A stretch of DNA of 64,000 nucleotides, from the NCBI GenBank assembly GCA_036245805.1, contig BTRK01000002.1:24669067-24733066 (forward strand). Reading direction: 5' to 3'. This DNA is from Pristionchus mayeri (lineage: Eukaryota > Nematoda > Chromadorea > Rhabditida > Neodiplogasteridae). The position numbers and the translations under genes were made by a program. The notes under the pieces are model-generated. The model did not search any database. It saw only the letters and a program-made list of their open reading frames with translations, and had not been told where the DNA came from. Below are positions 29,801 to 44,800 of the stretch, one piece after another. Position 1 is the first letter of the stretch, and each line of letters begins with the position of its first letter.

Positions 29801-32800
29801 CATTCACTAAGCCACAATGGTTACGTCTTCTACGTCCCCAATCGATTCACTAAGCCACAAAGATTACGTCTTCTACGTCCCCATTCACTAAGCCACAATG
29901 GTTACGTCTTCTACGTCCCCAATTGATTCTCTAAGCCACAATGGTTACGTCTTCTACGTCCCCAATCGATTCACTAAGCCACAACGCTTACGTCTTCTAC
30001 GTCCCCAATAGATTCACTAAGCCACAAAGATTACGTCTTCTACGTCCCCATTCACTAAGCCACAATGGTTACGTCTTCTACGTCCCCAATCGATTCACTA
30101 AGCCACAATGGTTACGTCTTCTACGTCCCCATTCACTAAGCCACAATGGTTACGTCTTCTACGTCCCCAATCGATTCACTAAGCCACAAAGATTACGTCT
30201 TCTACGTCCCCATTCACTAAGCCACAATGGTTACGTCTTCTACGTCCCCAATTGATTCACTTAGCCACAATGGTTACGTCTTCTACGTCCCCAATCGATT
30301 CACTAAGCCACAACGCTTACGTCTTCTACGTCCCCAATAGATTCACTAAGCCACAAAGATTACGTCTTCTACGTCCCCAATAGATTCACTAAGCCACAAA
30401 GATTACGTCTTCTACGTCCCCGATAGATTCACTAAGCCACAAAGATTACGTCTTCTACGTCCCCATTCACTAAGCCACAATGGTTACGTCTTCTACGTCC
30501 CCAATCGATTCACTAAGCCACAAAGATTACGTCTTCTACGTCCCCAATCGATTCACTAAGCCACAAAGATTACGTCTTCTACGTCCCCATTCACTAAGCC
30601 ACAATGGTTACGTCTTCTACGTCCCCAATCGATTCACTAAGCCACAAAGATTACGTCTTCTACGTCCCCATTCACTAAGCCACAATGGTTACGTCTTCTA
30701 CGTCCCCAATAGATTCACTAAGCCACAAAGATTACGTCTTCTACGTCCCCAATCGATTCACTAAGCCACAAAGATTACGTCTTCTACGTCCCCATTCACT
30801 AAGCCACAATGGTTACGCCTTCTACGTCCCCAATCGATTCACTAAGCCACAAAGATTACGTCTTCTACGTCCCCATTCACTAAGCCACAATGGTTACGTC
30901 TTCTACGTCCCCAATTGATTCTCTAAGCCACAATGGTTACGTCTTCTACGTCCCCAATCGATTCACTAAGCCACAACGCTTACGTCTTCTACGTCCCCAA
31001 TAGATTCACTAAGCCACAAAGATTACGTCTTCTACGTCCCCAATAGATTCACTAAGCCACAAAGATTACGTCTTCTACGTCCCCAATAGATTCACTAAGC
31101 CACAAAGATTACGTCTTCTACGTCCCCATTCACTAAGCCACAATGGTTACGTCTTCTACGTCCCCAATTGATTCACTTAGCCACAATGGTTACGTCTTCT
31201 ACGTCCCCAATCGATTCACTAAGCCACAACGCTTACGTCTTCTACGTCCCCAATAGATTCACTAAGCCACAAAGATTACGTCTTCTACGTCCCCAATAGA
31301 TTCACTAAGCCACAAAGATTACGTCTTCTACGTCCCCAATAGATTCACTAAGCCACAAAGATTACGTCTTCTACGTCCCCATTCACTAAGCCACAATGGT
31401 TACGTCTTCTACGTCCCCAATCGATTCACTAAGCCACAAAGATTACGTCTTCTACGTCCCCAATCGATTCACTAAGCCACAAAGATTACGTCTTCTACGT
31501 CCCCATTCACTAAGCCACAATGGTTACGTCTTCTACGTCCCCAATCGATTCACTAAGCCACAAAGATTACGTCTTCTACGTCCCCAATCGATTCACTAAG
31601 CCACAAAGATTACGTCTTCTACGTCCCCATTCACTAAGCCACAAAGATTACGTCTTCTACGTCCCCAATTGATTCACTTAGCCACAATGGTTACGTCTTC
31701 TACGTCCCCAATAGATTCACTAAGCCACAAAGATTACGTCTTCTACGTCCCCAATAGATTCACTAAGCCACAAAGATTACGTCTTCTACGTCCCCAATAG
31801 ATTCACTAAGCCACAAAGATTACGTCTTCTACGTCCCCATTCACTAAGCCACAATGGTTACGTCTTCTACGTCCCCAATTGATTCACTTAGCCACAATGG
31901 TTACGTCTTCTACGTCCCCAATCGATTCACTAAGCCACAACGCTTACGTCTTCTACGTCCCCAATAGATTCACTAAGCCACAAAGATTACGTCTTCTACG
32001 TCCCCAATAGATTCACTAAGCCACAAAGATTACGTCTTCTACGTCCCCAATAGATTCACTAAGCCACAAAGATTACGTCTTCTACGTCCCCATTCACTAA
32101 GCCACAATGGTTACGTCTTCTACGTCCCCAATCGATTCACTAAGCCACAAAGATTACGTCTTCTACGTCCCCAATCGATTCACTAAGCCACAAAGATTAC
32201 GTCTTCTACGTCCCCATTCACTAAGCCACAATGGTTACGTCTTCTACGTCCCCAATCGATTCACTAAGCCACAAAGATTACGTCTTCTACGTCCCCATTC
32301 ACTAAGCCACAATGGTTACGTCTTCTACGTCCCCAATAGATTCACTAAGCCACAAAGATTACGTCTTCTACGTCCCCAATCGATTCACTAAGCCACAAAG
32401 ATTACGTCTTCTACGTCCCCATTCACTAAGCCACAATGGTTACGTCTTCTACGTCCCCAATCGATTCACTAAGCCACAAAGATTACGTCTTCTACGTCCC
32501 CATTCACTAAGCCACAATGGTTACGTCTTCTACGTCCCCAATTGATTCTCTAAGCCACAATGGTTACGTCTTCTACGTCCCCAATCGATTCACTAAGCCA
32601 CAACGCTTACGTCTTCTACGTCCCCAATAGATTCACTAAGCCACAAAGATTACGTCTTCTACGTCCCCAATAGATTCACTAAGCCACAAAGATTACGTCT
32701 TCTACGTCCCCAATAGATTCACTAAGCCACAAAGATTACGTCTTCTACGTCCCCATTCACTAAGCCACAATGGTTACGTCTTCTACGTCCCCAATCGATT

Positions 32801-35800
32801 CACTAAGCCACAACGCTTACGTCTTCTACGTCCCCATTCACTAAGCCACAATGGTTACGTCTTCTACGTCCCCAATAGATTCACTAAGCCACAAAGATTA
32901 CGTCTTCTACGTCCCCATTCACTAAGCCACAATGGTTACGTCTTCTACGTCCCCAATCGATTCACTAAGCCACAAAGATTACGTCTTCTACGTCCCCAAT
33001 CGATTCACTAAGCCACAAAGATTACGTCTTCTACGTCCCCATTCACTAAGCCACAATGGTTACGTCTTCTACGTCCCCAATCGATTCACTAAGCCACAAA
33101 GATTACGTCTTCTACGTCCCCATTCACTAAGCCACAATGGTTACGTCTTCTACGTCCCCAATAGATTCACTAGGCCACAAAGATTACGTCTTCTACGTCC
33201 CCAATCGATTCACTAAGCCACAACGCTTACGTCTTCTACGTCCCCAATAGATTCACTAAGCCACAAAGATTACGTCTTCTACGTCCCCAATAGATTCACT
33301 AAGCCACAAAGATTACGTCTTCTACGTCCCCAATAGATTCACTAAGCCACAAAGATTACGTCTTCTACGTCCCCATTCACTAAGCCACAATGGTTACGTC
33401 TTCTACGTCCCCAATCGATTCACTAAGCCACAAAGATTACGTCTTCTACGTCCCCAATCGATTCACTAAGCCACAAAGATTACGTCTTCTACGTCCCCAT
33501 TCACTAAGCCACAATGGTTACGTCTTCTACGTCCCCAATCGATTCACTAAGCCACAAAGATTACGTCTTCTACGTCCCCATTCACTAAGCCACAATGGTT
33601 ACGTCTTCTACGTCCCCAATAGATTCACTAAGCCACAAAGATTACGTCTTCTACGTCCCCAATCGATTCACTAAGCCACAAAGATTACGTCTTCTACGTC
33701 CCCATTCACTAAGCCACAATGGTTACGTCTTCTACGTCCCCAATCGATTCACTAAGCCACAAAGATTACGTCTTCTACGTCCCCATTCACTAAGCCACAA
33801 TGGTTACGTCTTCTACGTCCCCAATTGATTCTCTAAGCCACAATGGTTACGTCTTCTACGTCCCCAATCGATTCACTAAGCCACAACGCTTACGTCTTCT
33901 ACGTCCCCAATAGATTCACTAAGCCACAAAGATTACGTCTTCTACGTCCCCAATAGATTCACTAAGCCACAAAGATTACGTCTTCTACGTCCCCAATAGA
34001 TTCACTAAGCCACAAAGATTACGTCTTCTACGTCCCCATTCACTAAGCCACAATGGTTACGTCTTCTACGTCCCCAATAGATTCACTAAGCCACAAAGAT
34101 TACGTCTTCTACGTCCCCATTCACTAAGCCACAATGGTTACGTCTTCTACGTCCCCAATCGATTCACTAAGCCACAAAGATTACGTCTTCTACGTCCCCA
34201 TTCACTAAGCCACAATGGTTACGTCTTCTACGTCCCCAATCGATTCACTAAGCCACAAAGATTACGTCTTCTACGTCCCCAATAGATTCACTAAGCCACA
34301 AAGATTACGTCTTCTACGTCCCCATTCACTAAGCCACAATGGTTACGTCTTCTACGTCCCCAATCGATTCACTAAGCCACAACGCTTACGTCTTCTACGT
34401 CCCCATTCACTAAGCCACAATGGTTACGTCTTCTACGTCCCCAATAGATTCACTAAGCCACAAAGATTACGTCTTCTACGTCCCCATTCACTAAGCCACA
34501 ATGGTTACGTCTTCTACGTCCCCAATCGATTCACTAAGCCACAAAGATTACGTCTTCTACGTCCCCAATCGATTCACTAAGCCACAAAGATTACGTCTTC
34601 TACGTCCCCATTCACTAAGCCACAATGGTTACGTCTTCTACGTCCCCAATCGATTCACTAAGCCACAAAGATTACGTCTTCTACGTCCCCATTCACTAAG
34701 CCACAATGGTTACGTCTTCTACGTCCCCAATAGATTCACTAAGCCACAAAGATTACGTCTTCTACGTCCCCAATCGATTCACTAAGCCACAACGCTTACG
34801 TCTTCTACGTCCCCAATAGATTCACTAAGCCACAAAGATTACGTCTTCTACGTCCCCAATAGATTCACTAAGCCACAAAGATTACGTCTTCTACGTCCCC
34901 AATAGATTCACTAAGCCACAAAGATTACGTCTTCTACGTCCCCATTCACTAAGCCACAATGGTTACGTCTTCTACGTCCCCAATCGATTCACTAAGCCAC
35001 AAAGATTACGTCTTCTACGTCCCCAATCGATTCACTAAGCCACAAAGATTACGTCTTCTACGTCCCCATTCACTAAGCCACAATGGTTACGTCTTCTACG
35101 TCCCCAATCGATTCACTAAGCCACAAAGATTACGTCTTCTACGTCCCCATTCACTAAGCCACAATGGTTACGTCTTCTACGTCCCCAATAGATTCACTAA
35201 GCCACAAAGATTACGTCTTCTACGTCCCCAATCGATTCACTAAGCCACAAAGATTACGTCTTCTACGTCCCCATTCACTAAGCCACAATGGTTACGTCTT
35301 CTACGTCCCCAATCGATTCACTAAGCCACAAAGATTACGTCTTCTACGTCCCCATTCACTAAGCCACAATGGTTACGTCTTCTACGTCCCCAATTGATTC
35401 TCTAAGCCACAATGGTTACGTCTTCTACGTCCCCAATCGATTCACTAAGCCACAACGCTTACGTCTTCTACGTCCCCAATAGATTCACTAAGCCACAAAG
35501 ATTACGTCTTCTACGTCCCCAATAGATTCACTAAGCCACAAAGATTACGTCTTCTACGTCCCCAATAGATTCACTAAGCCACAAAGATTACGTCTTCTAC
35601 GTCCCCATTCACTAAGCCACAATGGTTACGTCTTCTACGTCCCCAATCGATTCACTAAGCCACAAAGATTACGTCTTCTACGTCCCCAATCGATTCACTA
35701 AGCCACAAAGATTACGTCTTCTACGTCCCCATTCACTAAGCCACAATGGTTACGTCTTCTACGTCCCCAATCGATTCACTAAGCCACAAAGATTACGTCT

Positions 35801-38800
35801 TCTACGTCCCCATTCACTAAGCCACAATGGTTACGTCTTCTACGTCCCCAATAGATTCACTAAGCCACAAAGATTACGTCTTCTACGTCCCCAATCGATT
35901 CACTAAGCCACAAAGATTACGTCTTCTACGTCCCCATTCACTAAGCCACAATGGTTACGTCTTCTACGTCCCCAATCGATTCACTAAGCCACAAAGATTA
36001 CGTCTTCTACGTCCCCATTCACTAAGCCACAATGGTTACGTCTTCTACGTCCCCAATCGATTCACTAAGCCACAAAGATTACGTCTTCTACGTCCCCATT
36101 CACTAAGCCACAATGGTTACGTCTTCTACGTCCCCAATAGATTCACTAAGCCACAAAGATTACGTCTTCTACGTCCCCAATCGATTCACTAAGCCACAAA
36201 GATTACGTCTTCTACGTCCCCATTCACTAAGCCACAATGGTTACGTCTTCTACGTCCCCAATCGATTCACTAAGCCACAAAGATTACGTCTTCTACGTCC
36301 CCATTCACTAAGCCACAATGGTTACGTCTTCTACGTCCCCAATTGATTCTCTAAGCCACAATGGTTACGTCTTCTACGTCCCCAATCGATTCACTAAGCC
36401 ACAACGCTTACGTCTTCTACGTCCCCAATAGATTCACTAAGCCACAAAGATTACGTCTTCTACGTCCCCAATAGATTCACTAAGCCACAAAGATTACGTC
36501 TTCTACGTCCCCAATAGATTCACTAAGCCACAAAGATTACGTCTTCTACGTCCCCATTCACTAAGCCACAATGGTTACGTCTTCTACGTCCCCAATCGAT
36601 TCACTAAGCCACAAAGATTACGTCTTCTACGTCCCCATTCACTAAGCCACAATGGTTACGTCTTCTACGTCCCCAATCGATTCACTAAGCCACAAAGATT
36701 ACGTCTTCTACGTCCCCAATAGATTCACTAAGCCACAAAGATTACGTCTTCTACGTCCCCATTCACTAAGCCACAATGGTTACGTCTTCTACGTCCCCAA
36801 TCGATTCACTAAGCCACAACGCTTACGTCTTCTACGTCCCCATTCACTAAGCCACAATGGTTACGTCTTCTACGTCCCCAATAGATTCACTAAGCCACAA
36901 AGATTACGTCTTCTACGTCCCCATTCACTAAGCCACAATGGTTACGTCTTCTACGTCCCCAATCGATTCACTAAGCCACAAAGATTACGTCTTCTACGTC
37001 CCCAATCGATTCACTAAGCCACAAAGATTACGTCTTCTACGTCCCCATTCACTAAGCCACAATGGTTACGTCTTCTACGTCCCCAATCGATTCACTAAGC
37101 CACAAAGATTACGTCTTCTACGTCCCCATTCACTAAGCCACAATGGTTACGTCTTCTACGTCCCCAATAGATTCACTAAGCCACAAAGATTACGTCTTCT
37201 ACGTCCCCAATCGATTCACTAAGCCACAAAGATTACGTCTTCTACGTCCCCATTCACTAAGCCACAATGGTTACGTCTTCTACGTCCCCAATCGATTCAC
37301 TAAGCCACAAAGATTACGTCTTCTACGTCCCCATTCACTAAGCCACAATGGTTACGTCTTCTACGTCCCCAATTGATTCACTTAGCCACAATGGTTACGT
37401 CTTCTACGTCCCAAATCGATTCACTAAGCCACAACGCTTACGTCTTCTACGTCCCCAATCGATTCACTAAGCCACAAAGATTACGTCTTCTACGTCCCCA
37501 ATAGATTCACTAAGCCACAAAGATTACGTCTTCTACGTCCCCAATAGATTCACTAAGCCACAAAGATTACGTCTTCTACGTCCCCAATCGATTCACTAAG
37601 CCACAAAGATTACGTCTTCTACGTCCCCATTCACTAAGCCACAATGGTTACGTCTTCTACGTCCCCAATAGATTCACTAAGCCACAAAGATTACGTCTTC
37701 TACGTCCCCAATCGATTCACTAAGCCACAAAGATTACGTCTTCTACGTCCCCATTCACTAAGCCACAATGGTTACGTCTTCTACGTCCCCAATCGATTCA
37801 CTAAGCCACAAAGATTACGTCTTCTACGTCCCCATTCACTAAGCCACAATGGTTACGTCTTCTACGTCCCCAATTGATTCTCTAAGCCACAATGGTTACG
37901 TCTTCTACGTCCCCAATCGATTCACTAAGCCACAACGCTTACGTCTTCTACGTCCCCAATAGATTCACTAAGCCACAAAGATTACGTCTTCTACGTCCCC
38001 AATAGATTCACTAAGCCACAAAGATTACGTCTTCTACGTCCCCAATAGATTCACTAAGCCACAAAGATTACGTCTTCTACGTCCCCATTCACTAAGCCAC
38101 AATGGTTACGTCTTCTACGTCCCCAATCGATTCACTAAGCCACAAAGATTACGTCTTCTACGTCCCCATTCACTAAGCCACAATGGTTACGTCTTCTACG
38201 TCCCCAATCGATTCACTAAGCCACAAAGATTACGTCTTCTACGTCCCCAATAGATTCACTAAGCCACAAAGATTACGTCTTCTACGTCCCCATTCACTAA
38301 GCCACAATGGTTACGTCTTCTACGTCCCCAATCGATTCACTAAGCCACAACGCTTACGTCTTCTACGTCCCCATTCACTAAGCCACAATGGTTACGTCTT
38401 CTACGTCCCCAATCGATTCACTAAGCCACAAAGATTACGTCTTCTACGTCCCCAATAGATTCACTAAGCCACAAAGATTACGTCTTCTACGTCCCCATTC
38501 ACTAAGCCACAATGGTTACGTCTTCTACGTCCCCAATCGATTCACTAAGCCACAAAGATTACGTCTTCTACGTCCCCAATCGATTCACTAAGCCACAAAG
38601 ATTACGTCTTCTACGTCCCCATTCACTAAGCCACAATGGTTACGTCTTCTACGTCCCCAATCGATTCACTAAGCCACAAAGATTACGTCTTCTACGTCCC
38701 CATTCACTAAGCCACAATGGTTACGTCTTCTACGTCCCCAATTGATTCACTTAGCCACAATGGTTACGTCTTCTACGTCCCCAATCGATTCACTAAGCCA

Positions 38801-41800
38801 CAACGCTTACGTCTTCTACGTCCCCAATAGATTCACTAAGCCACAAAGATTACGTCTTCTACGTCCCCAATAGATTCACTAAGCCACAAAGATTACGTCT
38901 TCTACGTCCCCAATAGATTCACTAAGCCACAAAGATTACGTCTTCTACGTCCCCATTCACTAAGCCACAATGGTTACGTCTTCTACGTCCCCAATCGATT
39001 CACTAAGCCACAAAGATTACGTCTTCTACGTCCCCAATCGATTCACTAAGCCACAAAGATTACGTCTTCTACGTCCCCATTCACTAAGCCACAATGGTTA
39101 CGTCTTCTACGTCCCCAATCGATTCACTAAGCCACAAAGATTACGTCTTCTACGTCCCCATTCACTAAGCCACAATGGTTACGTCTTCTACGTCCCCAAT
39201 AGATTCACTAAGCCACAAAGATTACGTCTTCTACGTCCCCATTCACTAAGCCACAATGGTTACGTCTTCTACGTCCCCAATTGATTCTCTAAGCCACAAT
39301 GGTTACGTCTTCTACGTCCCCAATCGATTCACTAAGCCACAACGCTTACGTCTTCTACGTCCCCAATAGATTCACTAAGCCACAAAGATTACGTCTTCTA
39401 CGTCCCCATTCACTAAGCCACAATGGTTACGTCTTCTACGTCCCCAATCGATTCACTAAGCCACAATGGTTACGTCTTCTACGTCCCCATTCACTAAGCC
39501 ACAATGGTTACGTCTTCTACGTCCCCAATCGATTCACTAAGCCACAAAGATTACGTCTTCTACGTCCCCATTCACTAAGCCACAATGGTTACGTCTTCTA
39601 CGTCCCCAATTGATTCACTTAGCCACAATGGTTACGTCTTCTACGTCCCCAATCGATTCACTAAGCCACAACGCTTACGTCTTCTACGTCCCCAATAGAT
39701 TCACTAAGCCACAAAGATTACGTCTTCTACGTCCCCAATAGATTCACTAAGCCACAATGGATACGTCTTCTACGTCCCCAATCGATTCACTAAGCCACAA
39801 AGATTACGTCTTCTACGTCCCCATTCACTAAGCCACAATGGTTACGTCTTCTACGTCCCCAATAGATTCACTAAGCCACAAAGATTACGTCTTCTACGTC
39901 CCCAATCGATTCACTAAGCCACAAAGATTACGTCTTCTACGTCCCCATTCACTAAGCCACAATGGTTACGTCTTCTACGTCCCCAATCGATTCACTAAGC
40001 CACAAAGATTACGTCTTCTACGTCCCCATTCACTAAGCCACAATGGTTACGTCTTCTACGTCCCCAATTGATTCACTTAGCCACAATGGTTACGTCTTCT
40101 ACGTCCCCAATCGATTCACTAAGCCACAACGCTTACGTCTTCTACGTCCCCAATAGATTCACTAAGCCACAAAGATTACGTCTTCTACGTCCCCAATAGA
40201 TTCACTAAGCCACAAAGATTACGTCTTCTACGTCCCCAATAGATTCACTAAGCCACAAAGATTACGTCTTCTACGTCCCCAATCGATTCACTAAGCCACA
40301 AAGATTACGTCTTCTACGTCCCCATTCACTAAGCCACAATGGTTACGTCTTCTACGTCCCCAATAGATTCACTAAGCCACAAAGATTACGTCTTCTACGT
40401 CCCCAATCGATTCACTAAGCCACAAAGATTACGTCTTCTACGTCCCCATTCACTAAGCCACAATGGTTACGTCTTCTACGTCCCCAATCGATTCACTAAG
40501 CCACAAAGATTACGTCTTCTACGTCCCCATTCACTAAGCCACAATGGTTACGTCTTCTACGTCCCCAATCGATTCACTAAGCCACAACGCTTACGTCTTC
40601 TACGTCCCCAATAGATTCACTAAGCCACAAAGATTACGTCTTCTACGTCCCCAATAGATTCACTAAGCCACAAAGATTACGTCTTCTACGTCCCCAATAG
40701 ATTCACTAAGCCACAAAGATTACGTCTTCTACGTCCCCATTCACTAAGCCACAATGGTTACGTCTTCTACGTCCCCAATCGATTCACTAAGCCACAAAGA
40801 TTACGTCTTCTACGTCCCCATTCACTAAGCCACAATGGTTACGTCTTCTACGTCCCCAATCGATTCACTAAGCCACAAAGATTACGTCTTCTACGTCCCC
40901 AATAGATTCACTAAGCCACAAAGATTACGTCTTCTACGTCCCCATTCACTAAGCCACAATGGTTACGTCTTCTACGTCCCCAATCGATTCACTAAGCCAC
41001 AACGCTTACGTCTTCTACGTCCCCATTCACTAAGCCACAATGGTTACGTCTTCTACGTCCCCAATCGATTCACTAAGCCACAAAGATTACGTCTTCTACG
41101 TCCCCAATAGATTCACTAAGCCACAAAGATTACGTCTTCTACGTCCCCATTCACTAAGCCACAATGGTTACGTCTTCTACGTCCCCAATCGATTCACTAA
41201 GCCACAAAGATTACGTCTTCTACGTCCCCAATCGATTCACTAAGCCACAAAGATTACGTCTTCTACGTCCCCATTCACTAAGCCACAATGGTTACGTCTT
41301 CTACGTCCCCAATCGATTCACTAAGCCACAAAGATTACGTCTTCTACGTCCCCATTCACTAAGCCACAATGGTTACGTCTTCTACGTCCCCAATAGATTC
41401 ACTAAGCCACAAAGATTACGTCTTCTACGTCCCCAATCGATTCACTAAGCCACAAAGATTACGTCTTCTACGTCCCCATTCACTAAGCCACAATGGTTAC
41501 GTCTTCTACGTCCCCAATCGATTCACTAAGCCACAAAGATTACGTCTTCTACGTCCCCATTCACTAAGCCACAATGGTTACGTCTTCTACGTCCCCAATT
41601 GATTCACTTAGCCACAATGGTTACGTCTTCTACGTCCCCAATCGATTCACTAAGCCACAACGCTTACGTCTTCTACGTCCCCAATAGATTCACTAAGCCA
41701 CAAAGATTACGTCTTCTACGTCCCCAATAGATTCACTAAGCCACAAAGATTACGTCTTCTACGTCCCCAATAGATTCACTAAGCCACAAAGATTACGTCT

Positions 41801-44800
41801 TCTACGTCCCCATTCACTAAGCCACAATGGTTACGTCTTCTACGTCCCCAATCGATTCACTAAGCCACAAAGATTACGTCTTCTACGTCCCCAATCGATT
41901 CACTAAGCCACAAAGATTACGTCTTCTACGTCCCCATTCACTAAGCCACAATGGTTACGTCTTCTACGTCCCCAATCGATTCACTAAGCCACAAAGATTA
42001 CGTCTTCTACGTCCCCATTCACTAAGCCACAATGGTTACGTCTTCTACGTCCCCAATAGATTCACTAAGCCACAAAGATTACGTCTTCTACGTCCCCAAT
42101 CGATTCACTAAGCCACAAAGATTACGTCTTCTACGTCCCCATTCACTAAGCCACAATGGTTACGTCTTCTACGTCCCCAATCGATTCACTAAGCCACAAA
42201 GATTACGTCTTCTACGTCCCCATTCACTAAGCCACAATGGTTACGTCTTCTACGTCCCCAATTGATTCTCTAAGCCACAATGGTTACGTCTTCTACGTCC
42301 CCATTCACTAAGCCACAACGCTTACGTCTTCTACGTCCCCAATAGATTCACTAAGCCACAAAGATTACGTCTTCTACGTCCCCAATAGATTCACTAAGCC
42401 ACAAAGATTACGTCTTCTACGTCCCCATTCACTAAGCCACAATGGTTACGTCTTCTACGTCCCCAATCGATTCACTAAGCCACAACGCTTACGTCTTCTA
42501 CGTCCCCATTCACTAAGCCACAATGGTTACGTCTTCTACGTCCCCAATCGATTCACTAAGCCACAAAGATTACGTCTTCTACGTCCCCAATAGATTCACT
42601 AAGCCACAAAGATTACGTCTTCTACGTCCCCATTCACTAAGCCACAATGGTTACGTCTTCTACGTCCCCAATCGATTCACTAAGCCACAAAGATTACGTC
42701 TTCTACGTCCCCAATCGATTCACTAAGCCACAAAGAATACGTCTTCTACGTCCCCATTCACTAAGCCACAATGGTTACGTCTTCTACGTCCCCAATCGAT
42801 TCACTAAGCCACAAAGATTACGTCTTCTACGTCCCCATTCACTAAGCCACAATGGTTACGTCTTCTACGTCCCCAATAGATTCACTAAGCCACAAAGATT
42901 ACGTCTTCTACGTCCCCAATCGATTCACTAAGCCACAAAGATTACGTCTTCTACGTCCCCATTCACTAAGCCACAATGGTTACGTCTTCTACGTCCCCAA
43001 TCGATTCACTAAGCCACAAAGATTACGTCTTCTACGTCCCCATTCACTAAGCCACAATGGTTACGTCTTCTACGTCCCCAATTGATTCACTTAGCCACAA
43101 TGGTTACGTCTTCTACGTCCCCAATCGATTCACTAAGCCACAACGCTTACGTCTTCTACGTCCCCAATAGATTCACTAAGCCACAAAGATTACGTCTTCT
43201 ACGTCCCCAATAGATTCACTAAGCCACAAAGATTACGTCTTCTACGTCCCCAATAGATTCACTAAGCCACAAAGATTACGTCTTCTACGTCCCCATTCAC
43301 TAAGCCACAATGGTTACGTCTTCTACGTCCCCAATCGATTCACTAAGCCACAAAGATTACGTCTTCTACGTCCCCAATCGATTCACTAAGCCACAAAGAT
43401 TACGTCTTCTACGTCCCCATTCACTAAGCCACAATGGTTACGTCTTCTACGTCCCCAATCGATTCACTAAGCCACAAAGATTACGTCTTCTACGTCCCCA
43501 TTCACTAAGCCACAATGGTTACGTCTTCTACGTCCCCAATAGATTCACTAAGCCACAAAGATTACGTCTTCTACGTCCCCAATCGATTCACTAAGCCACA
43601 AAGATTACGTCTTCTACGTCCCCATTCACTAAGCCACAATGGTTACGTCTTCTACGTCCCCAATCGATTCACTAAGCCACAAAGATTACGTCTTCTACGT
43701 CCCCATTCACTAAGCCACAATGGTTACGTCTTCTACGTCCCCAATTGATTCTCTAAGCCACAATGGTTACGTCTTCTACGTCCCCAATCGATTCACTAAG
43801 CCACAACGCTTACGTCTTCTACGTCCCCAATAGATTCACTAAGCCACAAAGATTACGTCTTCTACGTCCCCATTCACTAAGCCACAATGGTTACGTCTTC
43901 TACGTCCCCAATCGATTCACTAAGCCACAATGGTTACGTCTTCTACGTCCCCATTCACTAAGCCACAATGGTTACGTCTTCTACGTCCCCAATCGATTCA
44001 CTAAGCCACAAAGATTACGTCTTCTACGTCCCCATTCACTAAGCCACAATGGTTACGTCTTCTACGTCCCCAATTGATTCACTTAGCCACAATGGTTACG
44101 TCTTCTACGTCCCCAATCGATTCACTAAGCCACAACGCTTACGTCTTCTACGTCCCCAATAGATTCACTAAGCCACAAAGATTACGTCTTCTACGTCCCC
44201 AATAGATTCACTAAGCCACAAAGATTACGTCTTCTACGTCCCCAATAGATTCACTAAGCCACAAAGATTACGTCTTCTACGTCCCCATTCACTAAGCCAC
44301 AATGGTTACGTCTTCTACGTCCCCAATCGATTCACTAAGCCACAAAGATTACGTCTTCTACGTCCCCAATCGATTCATTAAGCCACAAAGATTACGTCTT
44401 CTACGTCCCCATTCACTAAGCCACAATGGTTACGTCTTCTACGTCCCCAATCGATTCACTAAGCCACAAAGATTACGTCTTCTACGTCCCCATTCACTAA
44501 GCCACAATGGTTACGTCTTCTACGTCCCCAATAGATTCACTAAGCCACAAAGATTACGTCTTCTACGTCCCCATTCACTAAGCCACAATGGTTACGTCTT
44601 CTACGTCCCCAATTGATTCACTTAGCCACAATGGTTACGTCTTCTACGTCCCCAATCGATTCACTAAGCCACAACGCTTACGTCTTCTACGTCCCCAATA
44701 GATTCACTAAGCCACAAAGATTACGTCTTCTACGTCCCCAATAGATTCACTAAGCCACAAAGATTACGTCTTCTACGTCCCCAATAGATTCACTAAGCCA

